Positions 61,727-64,000 of a stretch of 64,000 nucleotides of DNA are shown in pieces. Both the position numbers and the translations under genes were made by a program. Position 1 is the first letter of the stretch, and each line of letters opens with the position of its first letter. The stretch is taken from positions 3,720,001-3,784,000 of the forward strand of contig CBDHFR010000004.1 in the NCBI GenBank assembly GCA_965262665.1, written 5' to 3'. The notes under the pieces are model-generated. The model saw only the letters and a program-made list of their open reading frames with translations, did not search any database and was not told the DNA's origin. The DNA is from CBDBND01 sp965262665 (lineage in GTDB: Bacteria > Pseudomonadota > Alphaproteobacteria > Rhodospirillales > Rhodospirillaceae).

Positions 61727-64000
61727 TTAGAAGCTGTATTGCAGATCCACCCCGAAGTCCCGGCCGCGAGGCTGATTGAAGAAGAAGCCACGCCAGGAGG
61801 AGGAGCCGCACACTGCCGCGCCGCAGAAGTTGCTGCCTGAGGCGATGCGGTAATCGCGAAAGCGGAGAATGTTATTGGGCGTCAACTCATTGAGAATGTT
61901 GTTGACGTACGCCGTGATCTTCCAATTGTCGGCTTCGACGCCCAGGCGGGCATGCCACTGGTAACGGTCCCCCGTGTGCTGAAGAGCGGACACGCTGGTG
62001 AAGCGCTTTGACTCAAAGTTCACGTCGGTGCGAATGAACCAGTCCGCATCATTCGACAAGCTGTCCCGATAGGTGGCATTGAAGCTAAACGTATGCTTGG
62101 GCTGCTTGGGGAGCTGGTTGCCGCTGACGTTGCCGCCGTTGACCAAATCTGGGTCATCAATGCCGGTCAGCAGAGCATGCTGTCCATCGTTGAAGACTTT
62201 GATGGTTGAATTGGCGAGGCCATAACCGATGCCCAAGTTGACATTATCCGTTGCCGCCCAATTGGACTCGATTTCACCACCCCAGATTTCTGTTTTACCG
62301 AGGTTGACGAGAATTGGTGCCGAAACGGAGGCGCCCTGCCGGTTAATCACTTCGATGATCTGTGTCAGGGCTTGGTTTGACCAGTCTATGTAATAACCGC
62401 TCATGTTGAAGGTCGCGCGGCCGTCAAAAACCGTGGTCTTCAATCCCCCTTCATAGTTCCAGGATTCTTCTTCTGCAAAGGCGATCTCGCCGCTGGCCCG
62501 GGCAGCCGCGAGCGTTTGATCAGACTCATCGAATAGACCGGTGTTAAAGCCTCCTGGTTTGGTGCCCTTGGAAACAAGAGCATAGAGCAAGAGATCATCA
62601 CCGGCTTGATAGTCGACAATAAAGCGCGGCGCGAAGCTGGTAAACGTCACCGACTCATTGGTGTTGGTGGCTGGAGCTTCTGCCGAAATCTCATCTTCAG
62701 AATACCGGCCTTCAACCGTAAACGTCAGCCGATCGGTGATTTCATATTCCAACTGGCCATAAACGGACCAGTTTTCAACACCTGAAATCACCGGAAGAAC
62801 ATCATCAAAATTACCCGGGATCGGCCCGAAGCTGGTGCCGATGGTCCGGTTCTTTTCAAAGTGCTCTTCGTTGTAATAGGTGAATCCGGCAAGTCCCCGG
62901 AGAGGTTGATCCGCCGGAGACGCGACCCGGGTTTCAAAAGAATAATCTTCGTAATCGTCAATGAAGGCGGCTTGCAAGAGGCCGGTACCGAAGATCGCGC
63001 GCTCACCGATGGTGTCACCGTCAAACGCTGTGGTTTCATCGTCTTTGTTATAGGCACCGCGGGCCATGACTTCCCAGCCATCCATATCCATGTCCATTTG
63101 GGCCAGGAAACGCCAGTTTTCGCGCTGCAGTCCAGGTTTGACGGGTTCGATGACGGTGCCAAAATCATTGACCAGGCCATCAACGAAATCCGGAATATTG
63201 AGAACGGCAAGACGCGGTTTGCCGGTGTTGGGATTCCGCGCTTCCAACTCTCCGCAAATCCAACCGGCTGAGGTGTCTGGTGACGTGCCGCCAGCGCTGA
63301 TCGGAATTAGACAGTTATGCTCATCCCGGCCTGCCAAAGTCCGTGGGTAGTGGCTGTCGTCCACGTCGCCGAAGCTCCCCTTGAGGGTGACTTCTACATT
63401 ATCGCTCGGTTCGAACAGGAGTTTAACTGTGAGGTCTTTGGTTTCTTCAGTGCCCAGCTTCGAGGTGTCACCCCTTGTCGGTGCGATCTGGAAAGCCGGC
63501 AGGAAAGGTAAATTAAACTTGGCGTTATTGGCCGAATTGGGCTCTAGATTGTTTTTCCACTCACCGCCGTAGTAATCCCAGTTACCGGCGATAAAGTAGA
63601 AGAGCTTGTCGTCGACAATGGGGCCGCTCATCCAGGCTGAGACTTTGTAGTCTTCGTGCGAACCCACTTTGCCGTTTAACTGTCCTTCATGCTCATCGGA
63701 CGGCCGCTTGGTGATGTAATTGATAGCGCCAGCAAATGTCGCCCGGCCAAACAAAGCGGCTTGAGGTCCACGCACAACTTCGATGCGCTCCAGCGCGTCA
63801 ATGGTGGTCGAGGCAATGGAATTGGCGACAAAAACCCCATCGACAAAGAAAGATGCGTTCTGATTGCCCAAGATTGAAGACTGTCCGCGAATGACGGGAC
63901 GGTCAAAAAACCGGCCAAAACCCTTATCCATGGCAAAACCCGCCGTGGCTTCCGCCAAGGAGTGGATATTATCGATACCTTGATCACGCAGTGATTCGGT
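61727..64000 (-). CDS. TonB-dependent outer-membrane receptor, 5' end outside window
   Basis: About 757 residues are visible, open to the right edge. The plug domain shows GRFFDRPVIRGQSS, VDGVFVANSIASTTIDALER and IEVVRGPQAALFGRATFAGA. The beta-barrel follows to the terminal GRDFGVDLQYSF, whose last Phe is the outer-membrane assembly signal. The signal peptide and TonB box would lie beyond the window. The late Cys pair in FCGAAVCGSS could form a disulfide in a loop. Such receptors import siderophores, vitamins or glycans with energy from TonB; the substrate is not visible. It is of the Caulobacter/Sphingomonas-like expanded family by style. Confidence 0.9.
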   Translation of the reverse strand, partial: TESLRDQGIDNIHSLAEATAGFAMDKGFGRFFDRPVIRGQSSILGNQNASFFVDGVFVANSIASTTIDALERIEVVRGPQAALFGRATFAGAINYITKRPSDEHEGQLNGKVGSHEDYKVSAWMSGPIVDDKLFYFIAGNWDYYGGEWKNNLEPNSANNAKFNLPFLPAFQIAPTRGDTSKLGTEETKDLTVKLLFEPSDNVEVTLKGSFGDVDDSHYPRTLAGRDEHNCLIPISAGGTSPDTSAGWICGELEARNPNTGKPRLAVLNIPDFVDGLVNDFGTVIEPVKPGLQRENWRFLAQMDMDMDGWEVMARGAYNKDDETTAFDGDTIGERAIFGTGLLQAAFIDDYEDYSFETRVASPADQPLRGLAGFTYYNEEHFEKNRTIGTSFGPIPGNFDDVLPVISGVENWSVYGQLEYEITDRLTFTVEGRYSEDEISAEAPATNTNESVTFTSFAPRFIVDYQAGDDLLLYALVSKGTKPGGFNTGLFDESDQTLAAARASGEIAFAEEESWNYEGGLKTTVFDGRATFNMSGYYIDWSNQALTQIIEVINRQGASVSAPILVNLGKTEIWGGEIESNWAATDNVNLGIGYGLANSTIKVFNDGQHALLTGIDDPDLVNGGNVSGNQLPKQPKHTFSFNATYRDSLSNDADWFIRTDVNFESKRFTSVSALQHTGDRYQWHARLGVEADNWKITAYVNNILNELTPNNILRFRDYRIASGSNFCGAAVCGSSSWRGFFFNQPRGRDFGVDLQYSF

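Overview
The window looks like chromosomal DNA of an alphaproteobacterium, most likely a Rhodospirillales-like aerobic heterotroph. The evidence is a petABC cytochrome bc1 operon, a MarR/OmpR/EnvZ regulator set of the PetP-PetR type, the moxR-DUF58-DUF4159 cluster, a DUF1285-Nudix-DUF6111-CCA run, and COQ9-like and UbiK-like genes next to proC and hldD. The placement is by gene content and remembered synteny only; no search was run. The standard bacterial code fits, since TGA ends many intact genes. I saw no tRNA, rRNA or CRISPR array.

Positions 1-9,200 are an accessory zone eroded by insertion sequences. It holds a partial DUF3526 permease, an OFA-type MFS gene cut up and partly inverted around an IS630-type element and fused to a serine-hydrolase tail, a substrate-binding protein paired with an outputless HAMP receptor, an internally deleted ISAs1-type element, a two-domain nitrilase whose first domain has lost catalytic residues, and a GPH-type sugar transporter split by a nearly whole IS630 copy.

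Positions 9,200-16,600 carry a six-gene leftward operon: aldo/keto reductase, a PepSY membrane protein with Asp-box repeats, a YcnI-like periplasmic protein, two further PepSY proteins and a methyltransferase. It is preceded by a broken second aldo/keto reductase. The set suggests envelope metal handling or reduction, but the substrate is unknown.

Positions 16,600-52,400 are mostly housekeeping: the MoxR/VWA-type membrane cluster; RNA enzymes (cca, trmL, pth); petABC with a strong terminator; ychF, rplY, prs; pgeF, a MidA-like methyltransferase, lgt and hldD; proC; a regulator operon; ilvE; moaDE, pgsA, uvrC; folB with a pteridine-reductase-like SDR; a cation exchanger; and a TPR protein. An agmatine-deiminase homologue lacking its catalytic Cys and His sits beside a large 5-oxoprolinase/hydantoinase.

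Positions 56,100-64,000 return to accessory DNA: IS3 and IS630 fragments, a DUF1800 relic, a DUF1501-DUF1800 pair in which DUF1800 has an in-frame TGA at a conserved Trp, a hybrid of two IS630 elements, and a TonB-dependent receptor that runs off the right edge. The same IS630 family at both ends of the housekeeping block, in opposite orientation, could mediate a large inversion.
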